Below, in pieces: positions 45,671 through 54,507 of a stretch of 64,000 bases of DNA (position 1 is its first letter; the number at the start of each line of letters is the position of its first letter). A model generated the notes under the pieces. It saw only the letters and a list, made by a program, of their open reading frames with translations. It did not search any database and was not told the origin of the DNA. The DNA is from Staphylococcus capitis subsp. capitis (GTDB taxonomy: Bacteria > Bacillota > Bacilli > Staphylococcales > Staphylococcaceae): positions 248,001 through 312,000 of the forward strand of contig NZ_CP145263.1 in the NCBI RefSeq assembly GCF_040739495.1, written 5' to 3'. Both the position numbers and the translations under genes were made by a program.

Positions 45671-47257
45671 ATGAACAAATCAGATTTACTTGCTCCAGAG
45701 AAATATAATATTATTTCTGAAATTGAAAAATACGCTTCAGATTCATCTAAAAAAGCGATTATTTATAAAGATAACGAACATGATAATATTTCAGTAAGTT
45801 ATGAAGAGCTATTGCAAAATGCAAATAAAGTAGGGAATGTCTTTTTAAAACATGGTCTTAAAAAAGGTGACAAAGTATTAATCATGATGCCTCGCGCTAT
45901 CGCCACTTACGAATTATACATCGCTGCGTTAAAGTTGGGTATCGCGATTATACCAAGCTCAGAAATGTTACGTACTAAAGATTTACAATATCGAATTACA
46001 CATGGTGAAATTGATGCAGTGATTGCATTTCACACATTAACTAAAGAATTTGAAGGCGTTAAAGAATACGAGGAACTTACTAAATTCATTATTGCTGGTC
46101 ATCAAGATGGTTGGATTTCTATCGAAGATGAAAAAGCTAACGAAAGTAATGAACTTGAAAGTGCTGAAACGACACGTGATGATTTAGCAATTCTTTCATA
46201 TACATCGGGAACTACTGGTAATCCTAAAGCTGTTACACATTCTCACGGCTGGGGATATGCGCACTTACAAATGGCACCAAAACATTGGCTATGCATCAAA
46301 GAAGATGATCTTGTGTGGGCAACGGCTGCCCCAGGTTGGCAAAAGTGGGTATGGAGTCCGTTCTTATCAATACTAGGTACTGGCGCAACAGCCTTTGTAT
46401 ATAATGGACGTTTCCAACCAGAAACGTATCTTGAATTATTACAAGATTATCAAATTAATGTATTATGTTGTACGCCGACTGAATATCGTATGATGGCAAA
46501 ATTAAGTAATCTAAATGACTATCATTTAGAACTCTTACACAGTGCAGTTTCGGCAGGCGAGCCTCTTAATCGTGAAGTTGTAGAGCAATTTAAGAACAAC
46601 TTTAATCTTACAGTAAGAGATGGTTATGGTCAGACTGAAAGTACATTGCTTATCGGTTTTCTTAAAGATACAGAACCACGTCCGGGGTCTATGGGTAAAG
46701 GCATTCCAGGTAGTTTTGTCACAATTATTGATGATGATGGTAATGAAGTTCCACCTCAAACTAAAGGTAATATCGCTGTGCCATTAGATTTGCCTGCATT
46801 ATTTAAAGGATATTATAAAGATGAGGAACGTACGAAAGCGGCTGCAGCAGGTTATTATTATGTCACAGGAGATTTAGCGCATAAAGATGAAGATGGCTAT
46901 TTCTGGTTTGAAGGACGTCGTGATGATATTATTATCAGCTCTGGCTATACAATCGGTCCATTTGAAGTAGAGGACGCACTGACGAATCATCCTGCTGTTA
47001 AGGAATGTGCAGTGGTTGCCAGTCCTCACGAGATTCGTGGTAATATTGTTAAAGCCTTTATCATTTTACAAAATAACTATGAAGGCAATGATGAACTAGT
47101 TAAAGAACTTCAAACATTCTGTAAAAATGAAGTGGCACCTTACAAATATCCTAGAGCAATAGAATTTGTCGATGATTTACCAAAAACAAATTCTGGTAAA
47201 ATTCGCCGTGTCGAACTGCGTGATGCGGAAATTGCAAAATACAATAACCGAGATTAA
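45671..47257 (+). CDS. mbcS: Acyl-CoA synthetase, likely branched/short-chain (MbcS type)
   Basis: A 528-residue AMP-forming ligase that activates a carboxylic acid to its CoA ester. ATP/AMP motifs are SYTSGTTGNPKAVTHSH (about residues 176-192), DGYGQTES and TGDLAHKDEDGYFWFEGR. The catalytic Lys is in KTNSGKIRRVELR. The N-terminal and YGQTE region place it with acetyl/medium-chain synthetases. The gene order betB-betA...synthetase...mqo-fda parallels S. aureus, where the synthetase is MbcS, acting on 2-methylbutyrate and isobutyrate; the symbol rests on that. ATG 45671 follows AAAGGAAG. Confidence 0.75.
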   Translation: MNKSDLLAPEKYNIISEIEKYASDSSKKAIIYKDNEHDNISVSYEELLQNANKVGNVFLKHGLKKGDKVLIMMPRAIATYELYIAALKLGIAIIPSSEMLRTKDLQYRITHGEIDAVIAFHTLTKEFEGVKEYEELTKFIIAGHQDGWISIEDEKANESNELESAETTRDDLAILSYTSGTTGNPKAVTHSHGWGYAHLQMAPKHWLCIKEDDLVWATAAPGWQKWVWSPFLSILGTGATAFVYNGRFQPETYLELLQDYQINVLCCTPTEYRMMAKLSNLNDYHLELLHSAVSAGEPLNREVVEQFKNNFNLTVRDGYGQTESTLLIGFLKDTEPRPGSMGKGIPGSFVTIIDDDGNEVPPQTKGNIAVPLDLPALFKGYYKDEERTKAAAAGYYYVTGDLAHKDEDGYFWFEGRRDDIIISSGYTIGPFEVEDALTNHPAVKECAVVASPHEIRGNIVKAFIILQNNYEGNDELVKELQTFCKNEVAPYKYPRAIEFVDDLPKTNSGKIRRVELRDAEIAKYNNRD

Positions 47258-47291
47258 TCTAATTCGAACTATAAAGCTATTATGATGTATC

Positions 47292-47332
47292 AAACTGTCG
47301 ATTCAGTATTAAACTGAGTCGACAGTTTTTTG
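47292..47332 (+). terminator. Rho-independent terminator
   Basis: Stem AACTGTCGA...TCGACAGTT with inner TCAG/CTGA (47293-47325), then TTTTTGTG. Confidence 0.92.
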
Positions 47333-47423
47333 TGTATAACATATTTATATTTTCGCTAATGTTGTTTTAAAGGCTTTTATTCACGTAATCGTAATATTTA
47401 TGAAATCCTTTTCATAAAAATAG

Positions 47424-47480
47424 TTGTAATTATTCTTTTAATATGACATACTAAAAATTATTAGTATGTCATATTAAAAG
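47424..47480 (+). promoter_or_regulatory. ppdK promoter with perfect 20-bp inverted repeat
   Basis: CTTTTAATATGACATACTAA (47435-47454) and its exact reverse complement (47461-47480) flank a 6-base centre. A candidate promoter, -35 TTGTAA (47424-47429), 17 bp, -10 CATACT (47447-47452), would place the transcript start inside the repeat. The RBS begins right after the right arm. No T run follows, so it is not a terminator. Confidence 0.7.
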
Positions 47481-47495
47481 AAGAGGTGGTCTATG

Positions 47496-50123
47496 ATGAC
47501 ACAATATATTTATGCATTTGACGAAGGACGCATTTCAATGAAAAATTTATTAGGTGGGAAAGGTGCTAACCTGTCTGAGATGAAACGTTTAGGTTTACCG
47601 GTACCTGATGGATTTACAATTACAACCGAAGCATGTATTGATTACTTAAAACAAAATGAACAATTGCCAACAGAAGTTAAAACACAATTGATACATCACT
47701 TAACGTCCTTTTCAGAAAGAACAGGAAAATCATTCTCCTCTGACGAAGATTTATTATTAGTTTCAGTGCGTAGTGGCGCAAAAATTTCTATGCCTGGAAT
47801 GATGGATACTATCCTTAATTTAGGTTTGAACGATGACAACGTGAAGAAACTTGCTGATAAAACAAATGATGCACGCTTCGCCTATGACTGTTATCGACGT
47901 TTATTACAAATGTTTGGTGAAGTTGTGTATGGTATTCCTATGCTTGAATTTGATACATATTTTGATGATTTCAAAAATAAACACAATTACAAGAACGATG
48001 CGGATATACCTGCTGACGGCTTGCAAACGATATGTGAAAGGTTTAAAGAGATTTATCGAGAAGAGGTATATAAGCCATTTCCTCAAGAACCATTAAAGCA
48101 ATTAGAGGAAGCGATTGAAGCGGTATTCAAATCTTGGGATAACGATCGAGCGCGTGTATATAGAGAATTAAATGATATTCCGCATGATATTGGAACTGCT
48201 GTCAATGTGCAAGAAATGGTATTTGGTAATAGTGGAGAACAGAGCGGTACAGGTGTTGCGTTTACCAGAAATCCAGTTACTGGTGATAATCAATTATTTG
48301 GAGAGTACTTACTTAATGCGCAAGGTGAAGACGTTGTAGCAGGAATTAGAACACCACAAGATATTGATACATTAAAGGCGCAAATGCCAGAGGTTCATCA
48401 AGAATTTGTTGAAGTGACAAAGCAACTTGAAACACACTATAAAGACATGCAAGATATCGAATTTACGATTGAAAACGGCAAGCTTTATTTACTTCAAACA
48501 CGTAATGGGAAACGTACGGCAAGAGCTGCTATTGAAATTGCTGTGGATATGGTTAATGAAGGTTTAATCACTCGCAAAGAGGCAGTAGCAAATGTGGATG
48601 TAAAATCAATCGATCAATTATTGCATCCTAATTTTAAGGAAGAAGCATTAGAGCAAGCAACTGTTATTTCGAAATTAGGGCTACCTGCAAGTCCAGGTGC
48701 AGCAACAGGCCAAGTCGTCTTCTCAGCTGAAGATGCGAAAGAACAAGCTGAAGAAGGTCATCGTGTAGTTCTGATGCGTCCGGAAACGTCCCCAGAAGAT
48801 ATTGAAGGTATGATTGCTAGTGAAGCTATCGTTACAACTCATGGAGGTATGACATCTCATGCAGCAGTTGTGGCAAGAGGGATGGGTAAATGTTGTGTTA
48901 CAGGTTGTTCAGATGTTGAAATCGATACTCTAAATAAAAGGGTTTATTATTCAGATGGCGAATTGCATGAAGGTGATGTGGTTTCGGTAGATGGTTCCAC
49001 AGGAGATTTATATGTAGGTGAGATTGAAACGGTCAATGCAGAACACAGTGAAGCATTTGAACAATTTATGGAATGGTCTGAAGAAACTGCGCGCTTACAA
49101 GTCAGAATGAATGCCGAAACACCTCAAGATATTAAAGCAGGATACAATTTTGGTGCTAAAGGGATTGGACTTGTAAGAACAGAGCATATGTTCTTTGGAG
49201 CTGAGCGTTTAATAGAGATGCGCCGATTTATTTTAGCTTCAGACCATGAAGCACGTATTGGTGCATTAGAGAAGATTAAAACGTATCAAGTAGAGGATTT
49301 TGAAGCTATATTTAGACTTTCTCAAGACCGACCTACAATTGTGCGCTTATTAGATCCCCCATTACATGAATTTTTGCCAAGCTCAGATGAAGACATCGCA
49401 AGCGTTGCCGAACAACTTGATATTCCTAAAGATGTATTACGTAAGCGTATCGCTGAACTCAACGAAGTTAATCCTATGTTAGGTCATCGTGGTTGTCGCT
49501 TAGCTATAACTTATCCTGAGTTATACGAAATGCAAGTAGAGGCGATTATTGAAAGTGTATTGCAACTTAAGAAAGAGGGCATAGAGTGTCATCCTGAAAT
49601 TATGATTCCACTTGTTTCTACTGTTGAAGAGTTTATTACTCTAAAAGACCGTTTAGCAGAAACAATTACTCAATTGAAAAATGACGCAAAAACAAATGTG
49701 AATTATCTTATTGGTACAATGATCGAAACACCGAGAGCATGTTTAATTGCGCAACAACTGGCACAACATTGTGATTTCTTTAGTTTCGGTACAAATGATT
49801 TAACACAATTAACTTATGGTTTTTCAAGAGATGATGCAGGGAAATTTATAAACGTGTATACTGAAAGTAACATTTTACAGATTGATCCATTCCAAACATT
49901 AGATAAAGATGGTGTGGGACAATTGATTCAATACGCGGTTGAACAAGCTAAGCAAATAAAACCAGAGATCAAGATAGGCGTATGTGGTGAACTTGGTGGT
50001 GATGCTAAATCAATTCATCAATTTAATCAATGGTCTATTGACTATGTATCATGTTCGCCATTCAGAGTACCTGGTGCGATATTAGCTACTGCTCAAAGTC
50101 AGGCGGAGGAAAGCGAGCGATAA
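47496..50123 (+). CDS. ppdK: Pyruvate, phosphate dikinase
   Basis: An 875-residue enzyme interconverting pyruvate, ATP and phosphate with PEP, AMP and pyrophosphate, useful for gluconeogenesis. The N-terminal ATP-grasp domain (LLGGKGANLSEMKRLGLPVP) fills about residues 1-340. The swivelling phospho-His domain has GGMTSHAAVVARGMG, with the catalytic His and the regulatory Thr two residues before it. The C-terminal PEP barrel has the catalytic Cys in IGVCGELGGD. ATG 47496 is preferred over 47493 for spacing from AGAGGTGG. The regulator gene follows by one base. Confidence 0.95.
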   Translation: MTQYIYAFDEGRISMKNLLGGKGANLSEMKRLGLPVPDGFTITTEACIDYLKQNEQLPTEVKTQLIHHLTSFSERTGKSFSSDEDLLLVSVRSGAKISMPGMMDTILNLGLNDDNVKKLADKTNDARFAYDCYRRLLQMFGEVVYGIPMLEFDTYFDDFKNKHNYKNDADIPADGLQTICERFKEIYREEVYKPFPQEPLKQLEEAIEAVFKSWDNDRARVYRELNDIPHDIGTAVNVQEMVFGNSGEQSGTGVAFTRNPVTGDNQLFGEYLLNAQGEDVVAGIRTPQDIDTLKAQMPEVHQEFVEVTKQLETHYKDMQDIEFTIENGKLYLLQTRNGKRTARAAIEIAVDMVNEGLITRKEAVANVDVKSIDQLLHPNFKEEALEQATVISKLGLPASPGAATGQVVFSAEDAKEQAEEGHRVVLMRPETSPEDIEGMIASEAIVTTHGGMTSHAAVVARGMGKCCVTGCSDVEIDTLNKRVYYSDGELHEGDVVSVDGSTGDLYVGEIETVNAEHSEAFEQFMEWSEETARLQVRMNAETPQDIKAGYNFGAKGIGLVRTEHMFFGAERLIEMRRFILASDHEARIGALEKIKTYQVEDFEAIFRLSQDRPTIVRLLDPPLHEFLPSSDEDIASVAEQLDIPKDVLRKRIAELNEVNPMLGHRGCRLAITYPELYEMQVEAIIESVLQLKKEGIECHPEIMIPLVSTVEEFITLKDRLAETITQLKNDAKTNVNYLIGTMIETPRACLIAQQLAQHCDFFSFGTNDLTQLTYGFSRDDAGKFINVYTESNILQIDPFQTLDKDGVGQLIQYAVEQAKQIKPEIKIGVCGELGGDAKSIHQFNQWSIDYVSCSPFRVPGAILATAQSQAEESER

Positions 50124-50124
50124 G

Positions 50125-50946
50125 GTGGAAGAGAAGAACGATCAAGTTTTAAAGTTATTTATTGTTTCGGATTCAATTGGGGAAACGGCACAACGTATGA
50201 TTCATGCTACATTAACCCAATTCCCAGATTTGACCCAAGTTGAGATTAAGAAATTTCCGTATATTAAAGATGAACAAGAATTTCTTAATGTGCTTCAACT
50301 TGCTCGAGAACAAAATGCAATTGTAGCGACAACATTAGTGAGCGAATCATTTAATGCTTTAGGTCATCAGTTTGCGAAAGAACATGATATTCCATACGTC
50401 GATTATATGTCAGAGTTAATTCGAATAATTGAAACGCATACAGATGCCAAACCTTTAATGGAAAGTGGCGCATTACGTAAACTTAATGATGAATATTTCA
50501 AACGTATTGAAGCTATTGAATACTCAGTCAAATATGATGATGGTAAACATTTTACAGATATTGGTGAAGCGGATGCGTTAATTGTAGGAGTTTCACGTAC
50601 GTCTAAAACACCATTAAGCATGTATTTAGCCAACAAAGGTTATAAAATCGCAAACATTCCTTTAGTACCGGAAGTTGCCATTCCAGACAATGTATTTCAA
50701 CAAAAGGGGCTAAAAGTGTTTGGCTTAACTGCAAGTCCGAACTATATTGCAAACATTCGTCGCAATCGTGCTGAAACGTTAGGGTTATCTGCTGAGTCTA
50801 CATATAATAGTTTGGAACGTATTAAGAAAGAACTCTCTTATGCAGAAGAAGTTTTCAAAAAATTGAATGCTACAGTCATCAATACTGAGTATAAATCTAT
50901 TGAAGAATCTGCATTTTATATAGAAAAGTTTTTAATGCAACGATAA
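50125..50946 (+). CDS. Pyruvate, phosphate dikinase regulatory protein (PDRP)
   Basis: A 273-residue DUF299-family bifunctional ADP-dependent kinase and Pi-dependent pyrophosphorylase that inactivates or reactivates its partner on the active-site Thr. Family blocks are FIVSDSIGETA (residues 12-22) and the P-loop-like GVSRTSKTPLSMYLA. GTG start at 50125, one base past the ppdK stop, so likely coupled. Its presence next to ppdK supports reversible control of PEP synthesis. Confidence 0.93.
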   Translation: MEEKNDQVLKLFIVSDSIGETAQRMIHATLTQFPDLTQVEIKKFPYIKDEQEFLNVLQLAREQNAIVATTLVSESFNALGHQFAKEHDIPYVDYMSELIRIIETHTDAKPLMESGALRKLNDEYFKRIEAIEYSVKYDDGKHFTDIGEADALIVGVSRTSKTPLSMYLANKGYKIANIPLVPEVAIPDNVFQQKGLKVFGLTASPNYIANIRRNRAETLGLSAESTYNSLERIKKELSYAEEVFKKLNATVINTEYKSIEESAFYIEKFLMQR

Positions 50947-51292
50947 ATTGCTGATTTTAACAGTACGAGGTTGAAGTAGAAAACTTTAACTTTGTGCTGT
51001 TATTTCATGTTGATGTGGCTGTGCAATAAGAGCAATATTGTAGCCGGATTAAAAGAGAAAAATATTTTGTAATTAATATTTTTTTAGTATAAAAAAATTA
51101 TTATTAAACAATTGAATAATCTTAGTTAGAATAATTTACATTTCCTTATTGTTGCTTTAACATAGAAGTGTAGTAACTAGTAAAGAGTTTAAGATGCTCT
51201 TTAATTTTTGGAGTTGTGAATTGGGATTTAATAAAAGAACAACTCTAATGTACTGGTGTAATATATTTTAAATTATTTGAGAGGTGAACAAC
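50947..51292 (+). other. Gene-free stretch between the PDRP gene and mqo
   Basis: A hairpin AACAGTACGAGGTTGAAGT (50959-50977) with ACTTTAACTTTGTGCTGTT (50983-51001), several G-T pairs, then ATTTCATG, is a probable terminator. TTGCTT...TAACTA near 51150-51185 is a weak promoter candidate. GAGTTGT (51212-51218) and ACAACTC (51239-51245) form a short inverted repeat. Nothing else is evident. Confidence 0.45.
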
Positions 51293-52798
51293 ATGGCAAA
51301 GTCTGAGAAAAAAGACGTTGTATTAATTGGTGCCGGTGTACTTAGTACAACATTCGGTTCAATGTTAAAAAGCATCGAACCTGAATGGGATATCCATTTA
51401 TATGAACGTCTAGATCGTCCTGGTATTGAAAGTTCAAATGAACGAAACAATGCGGGTACAGGACACGCTGCGTTATGTGAATTGAACTATACAGTTCAAC
51501 AACCAGATGGTTCAATTGATATCGAAAAAGCAAAAGAAATCAACGAACAATTTGAGATTTCTAAACAATTCTGGGGTCACTTAGTAAAAAGTGGTCAAAT
51601 TGAAAATCCTAGAGAGTTTATTCATCCATTACCACATATTAGTTTCGTACGTGGTAAAAATAACGTAAAATTCTTAAAAGATCGTTATGAAGCAATGAAA
51701 AACTTCCCTATGTTCGATAATATCGAATATACAGAAGACTTTGAAGAAATGAAAAAATGGATTCCGTTAATGATGGAAGGTCGCGAAAATAACGGTGGCG
51801 TTATGGCGGCTAGTAAAATTGATGAAGGTACAGACGTTAACTACGGTGCTCTTACTCGTAAAATGGCTAAAAACCTTCATGACTCTTCAAACGTTGAAGT
51901 ACAATACAATCATGAAGTTGTAGACTTTGAACGTTTATCAAATGGTAAATGGTTAGTTAAAATTAAAAACCGTAATACTGGTGATGTATTTGAACATCAA
52001 ACAGATTATTTATTTATTGGTGCCGGCGGTGGAGCGATTCCACTTCTACAAAAAACTGGCATTCCAGAAAGTAAACACTTAGGTGGATTCCCAATTAGTG
52101 GTCAGTTCATTGCTTGTACTAACCCTCAAGTTATTGAACAACACGATGCCAAAGTATACGGTAAAGAACCACCTGGCACACCACCTATGACAGTTCCTCA
52201 CTTAGATACGCGTTATATCGATGGTGAAAGAACATTATTATTTGGACCATTCGCGAATATTGGACCAAAATTCCTTAAATTTGGTTCTAACCTTGATTTA
52301 TTCAGATCTGTTAAGCCATATAACATCTCAACATTATTAGCTGCAGCAATTAAGAATGTGCCATTAATTAAATATTCAATTGATCAAGTGATTATGACTA
52401 AAGAAGGTTGCATGAATCACTTACGTACATTCTATCCTGAAGCACGTGATGAAGATTGGCAATTATACACAGCAGGTAAGCGTGTACAAGTTATTAAAGA
52501 TACTGAAGAGAATGGTAAAGGCTTCATTCAATTCGGTACTGAAGTTGTGAACTCTGAAGATCATTCAGTTATCGCTTTATTAGGTGAATCACCAGGAGCT
52601 TCTACTTCAGTTTCAGTTGCATTAGAAGTATTAGAACGTAATTTCCCTGAATATACTTCAGATTGGAAACCGAAAATTAAAGAAATGATTCCTTCTTATG
52701 GAGAATCATTAATTAATGATGAACAATTAATGAGAAAAATCCGTAAACAAACTTCAGAAGACCTAGAATTAGGTTATTATGATAAAGCTAAAAAATAG
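51293..52798 (+). CDS. mqo: Malate:quinone oxidoreductase
   Basis: A 501-residue peripheral membrane FAD enzyme that oxidises malate to oxaloacetate and reduces quinone. The FAD motif is VVLIGAGVLSTTFGSMLKSI. NERNNAGTGHAALCELNYT, FIGAGGGAIPLLQKTGIPES and the C-terminal LLGESPGASTSVSVALEVLE are family blocks. ATG 51293 follows AGAGGTGA. It stands alone with a terminator behind. Confidence 0.95.
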   Translation: MAKSEKKDVVLIGAGVLSTTFGSMLKSIEPEWDIHLYERLDRPGIESSNERNNAGTGHAALCELNYTVQQPDGSIDIEKAKEINEQFEISKQFWGHLVKSGQIENPREFIHPLPHISFVRGKNNVKFLKDRYEAMKNFPMFDNIEYTEDFEEMKKWIPLMMEGRENNGGVMAASKIDEGTDVNYGALTRKMAKNLHDSSNVEVQYNHEVVDFERLSNGKWLVKIKNRNTGDVFEHQTDYLFIGAGGGAIPLLQKTGIPESKHLGGFPISGQFIACTNPQVIEQHDAKVYGKEPPGTPPMTVPHLDTRYIDGERTLLFGPFANIGPKFLKFGSNLDLFRSVKPYNISTLLAAAIKNVPLIKYSIDQVIMTKEGCMNHLRTFYPEARDEDWQLYTAGKRVQVIKDTEENGKGFIQFGTEVVNSEDHSVIALLGESPGASTSVSVALEVLERNFPEYTSDWKPKIKEMIPSYGESLINDEQLMRKIRKQTSEDLELGYYDKAKK

Positions 52799-52812
52799 AA
52801 TAGATATTTTTA

Positions 52813-52849
52813 ACGTGTGAGATGTAAAGATGTCTCACACGTCTTTTTT
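52813..52849 (+). terminator. Terminator of mqo
   Basis: Perfect stem ACGTGTGAGA (52813-52822) with TCTCACACGT (52833-52842), then CTTTTTTA. Confidence 0.95.
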
Positions 52850-52952
52850 ATATACAAATATTTCACCTCATGCCTAGAATATTAATTAATTTTAATAAAT
52901 AAAAGTAAGAGATACAATGGAGTCAAAGTTAGAGTCGAAGGAGTTTGATGAT

Positions 52953-53813
52953 ATGACAAATGAAAATATCTTTGATCAACAGTTTTGGAAAGAGGCTTGG
53001 GATAATGATCCTAATACACAAGATAAAAGAATGAAACGTGCAGGTTTAGGTCAACCTGAAGCTCCAGGCTTTGAAAAATGGGCTGAAAATTTTAATAAAA
53101 ATTCTTTTACTGAAGAGAGTCAAAAAAGAGTAAAACGAATTATGTCATGGATTCAGAATCAAACAGGAGGATTTGAAAACCTAAGTATACTGGATGTTGG
53201 TGCTGCTTCAGGAGTGTTTAGTATACCGTTCTCAAAAGAAAGCGCTAAAGTTACTAGTCTTGAACCCTCATCCATATTGCACGATATGTTAAAAGATAAT
53301 GCGCAACATTATGGTGTAGAGATTGAAACAATTAATGAATCATTTGAAAATATTGAAACGACAGATATTAAAAAATTCGATTTAGTCTTTGCATCAATGT
53401 GTCCTGCAGTAACAACATGGGAAGCCGTGGAAAAAGCTATAGATATAGCTCATCAATATGTTTATGTCAGCTTAATAGCAGGACCTAAAGAAAACTCAAT
53501 CGTGGATGAGGTCGTTGCTTTTCTTGAATTAGAACCTTCGCCGATGACTGCTGATTTATATTATTTATTGCAGCTACTTTATTGCAATAACTATACGTAT
53601 GAAACCTTAATTGAACGTCATACACAACATGCTGAAAAAAGTGTAGATGAAGTCATGCGTCAATTACCTTCTTGGTTAAAAGAAGTAGAAATTGAAATGA
53701 ATGCGCAACAAAAAGAAAGTATTGAACAATATTTACGAGATAAATATGGCAATCATGTACCCGTAGTTACCGGTGGTAAGTTTGGGAAAGTACTTATCAC
53801 ATTACAAGACTAA
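52953..53813 (+). CDS. Class I SAM-dependent methyltransferase
   Basis: A 286-residue protein. The SAM-binding motif I is LSILDVGAASGVFSIPFSKE (about residues 66-85), followed by the acidic VTSLEPSS loop and FDLVFASMCPAV (motif IV). The substrate is unknown. The ATG at 52953 follows AAGGAG; an upstream in-frame ATG at 52917 lacks an RBS. Confidence 0.8.
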   Translation: MTNENIFDQQFWKEAWDNDPNTQDKRMKRAGLGQPEAPGFEKWAENFNKNSFTEESQKRVKRIMSWIQNQTGGFENLSILDVGAASGVFSIPFSKESAKVTSLEPSSILHDMLKDNAQHYGVEIETINESFENIETTDIKKFDLVFASMCPAVTTWEAVEKAIDIAHQYVYVSLIAGPKENSIVDEVVAFLELEPSPMTADLYYLLQLLYCNNYTYETLIERHTQHAEKSVDEVMRQLPSWLKEVEIEMNAQQKESIEQYLRDKYGNHVPVVTGGKFGKVLITLQD

Positions 53814-53836
53814 ATGTATTGAAGATACGACTTCTA

Positions 53837-53876
53837 AATGCCGTTTTAACAGTATTTGTTAAAATGGTATTTATTT
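53837..53876 (+). terminator. Rho-independent terminator
   Basis: Stem AATGCCGTTTTAACA (53837-53851) with TGTTAAAATGGTATT (53857-53871), two G-T or mismatched pairs, then TATTTTT. Confidence 0.85.
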
Positions 53877-53891
53877 TTCGAAAAAATATTA

Positions 53892-53901
53892 CGATATATC
53901 G
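53892..53901. promoter_or_regulatory. Palindrome ahead of padR, candidate operator
   Basis: CGATATATCG is a perfect 10-bp palindrome 28 bp before the PadR start, within ACGATATATCGA. PadR regulators commonly bind such ATAT-centred dyads near their own promoters. Confidence 0.4.
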
Positions 53902-53929
53902 AAATAACAAATAAAGAAAGGTGATTTAA

Positions 53930-54484
53930 ATGTTCAGAAGAAGACCTGAAATGATAAGACAAAGAATGGAGCGATTTGAAGGATTTGATTTTGGTAGAGG
54001 ATTTGGTGGTCCGAGAGGTGGCGATCGTGACCGCTTTTTCAAGAAAGGCAATTTACAATTTGTCATTCTTAAAATGTTGAAGGAAGAATCACGCCACGGA
54101 TATCAAATTATTAAAGATTTAGAAGAACGTTTTAAAGGCTTCTATTCACCTAGTCCTGGATCGGTTTATCCTATCTTACAAATGTTAGAAGATAGAGAAT
54201 TTGTATCAATCTCTAAAGATGGTAAAAAGAAAGTGTACTCAATCACTGAAGAAGGTGAGAAGTTCTTAGAGGAGAATATTAATAATGATGAATTTACACA
54301 ACGAATGAAACAATTTCAAAATATAGACTTTGAGCAATTAAAAGCATCACGAGAACAATTACATGAGGTGTTCCAAGGATTTATGAAAGCGAGTCAGCAA
54401 GCACTACAAGATGAAGAATTGAAAAAAGAGTTTGACCAGTTTGTTGAAGAAACAAAAGCACGTTTGGAACAATTTTCTAAATAA
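53930..54484 (+). CDS. PadR-family transcriptional regulator
   Basis: A 184-residue protein. The N-terminus is Arg/Gly/Phe-rich (residues 1-36). The PadR winged helix follows (LQFVILKMLKEESRHGYQII, then PGSVYPILQMLEDREFV), then a helical C-terminal dimerisation region. It is 23 bp upstream of a flavin monooxygenase and likely controls that gene and itself, perhaps releasing DNA on binding a toxic aromatic or antibiotic; the ligand is unknown. Confidence 0.88.
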   Translation: MFRRRPEMIRQRMERFEGFDFGRGFGGPRGGDRDRFFKKGNLQFVILKMLKEESRHGYQIIKDLEERFKGFYSPSPGSVYPILQMLEDREFVSISKDGKKKVYSITEEGEKFLEENINNDEFTQRMKQFQNIDFEQLKASREQLHEVFQGFMKASQQALQDEELKKEFDQFVEETKARLEQFSK

Positions 54485-54507
54485 AGATAGATTGAGGGGG
54501 AGTTCAA

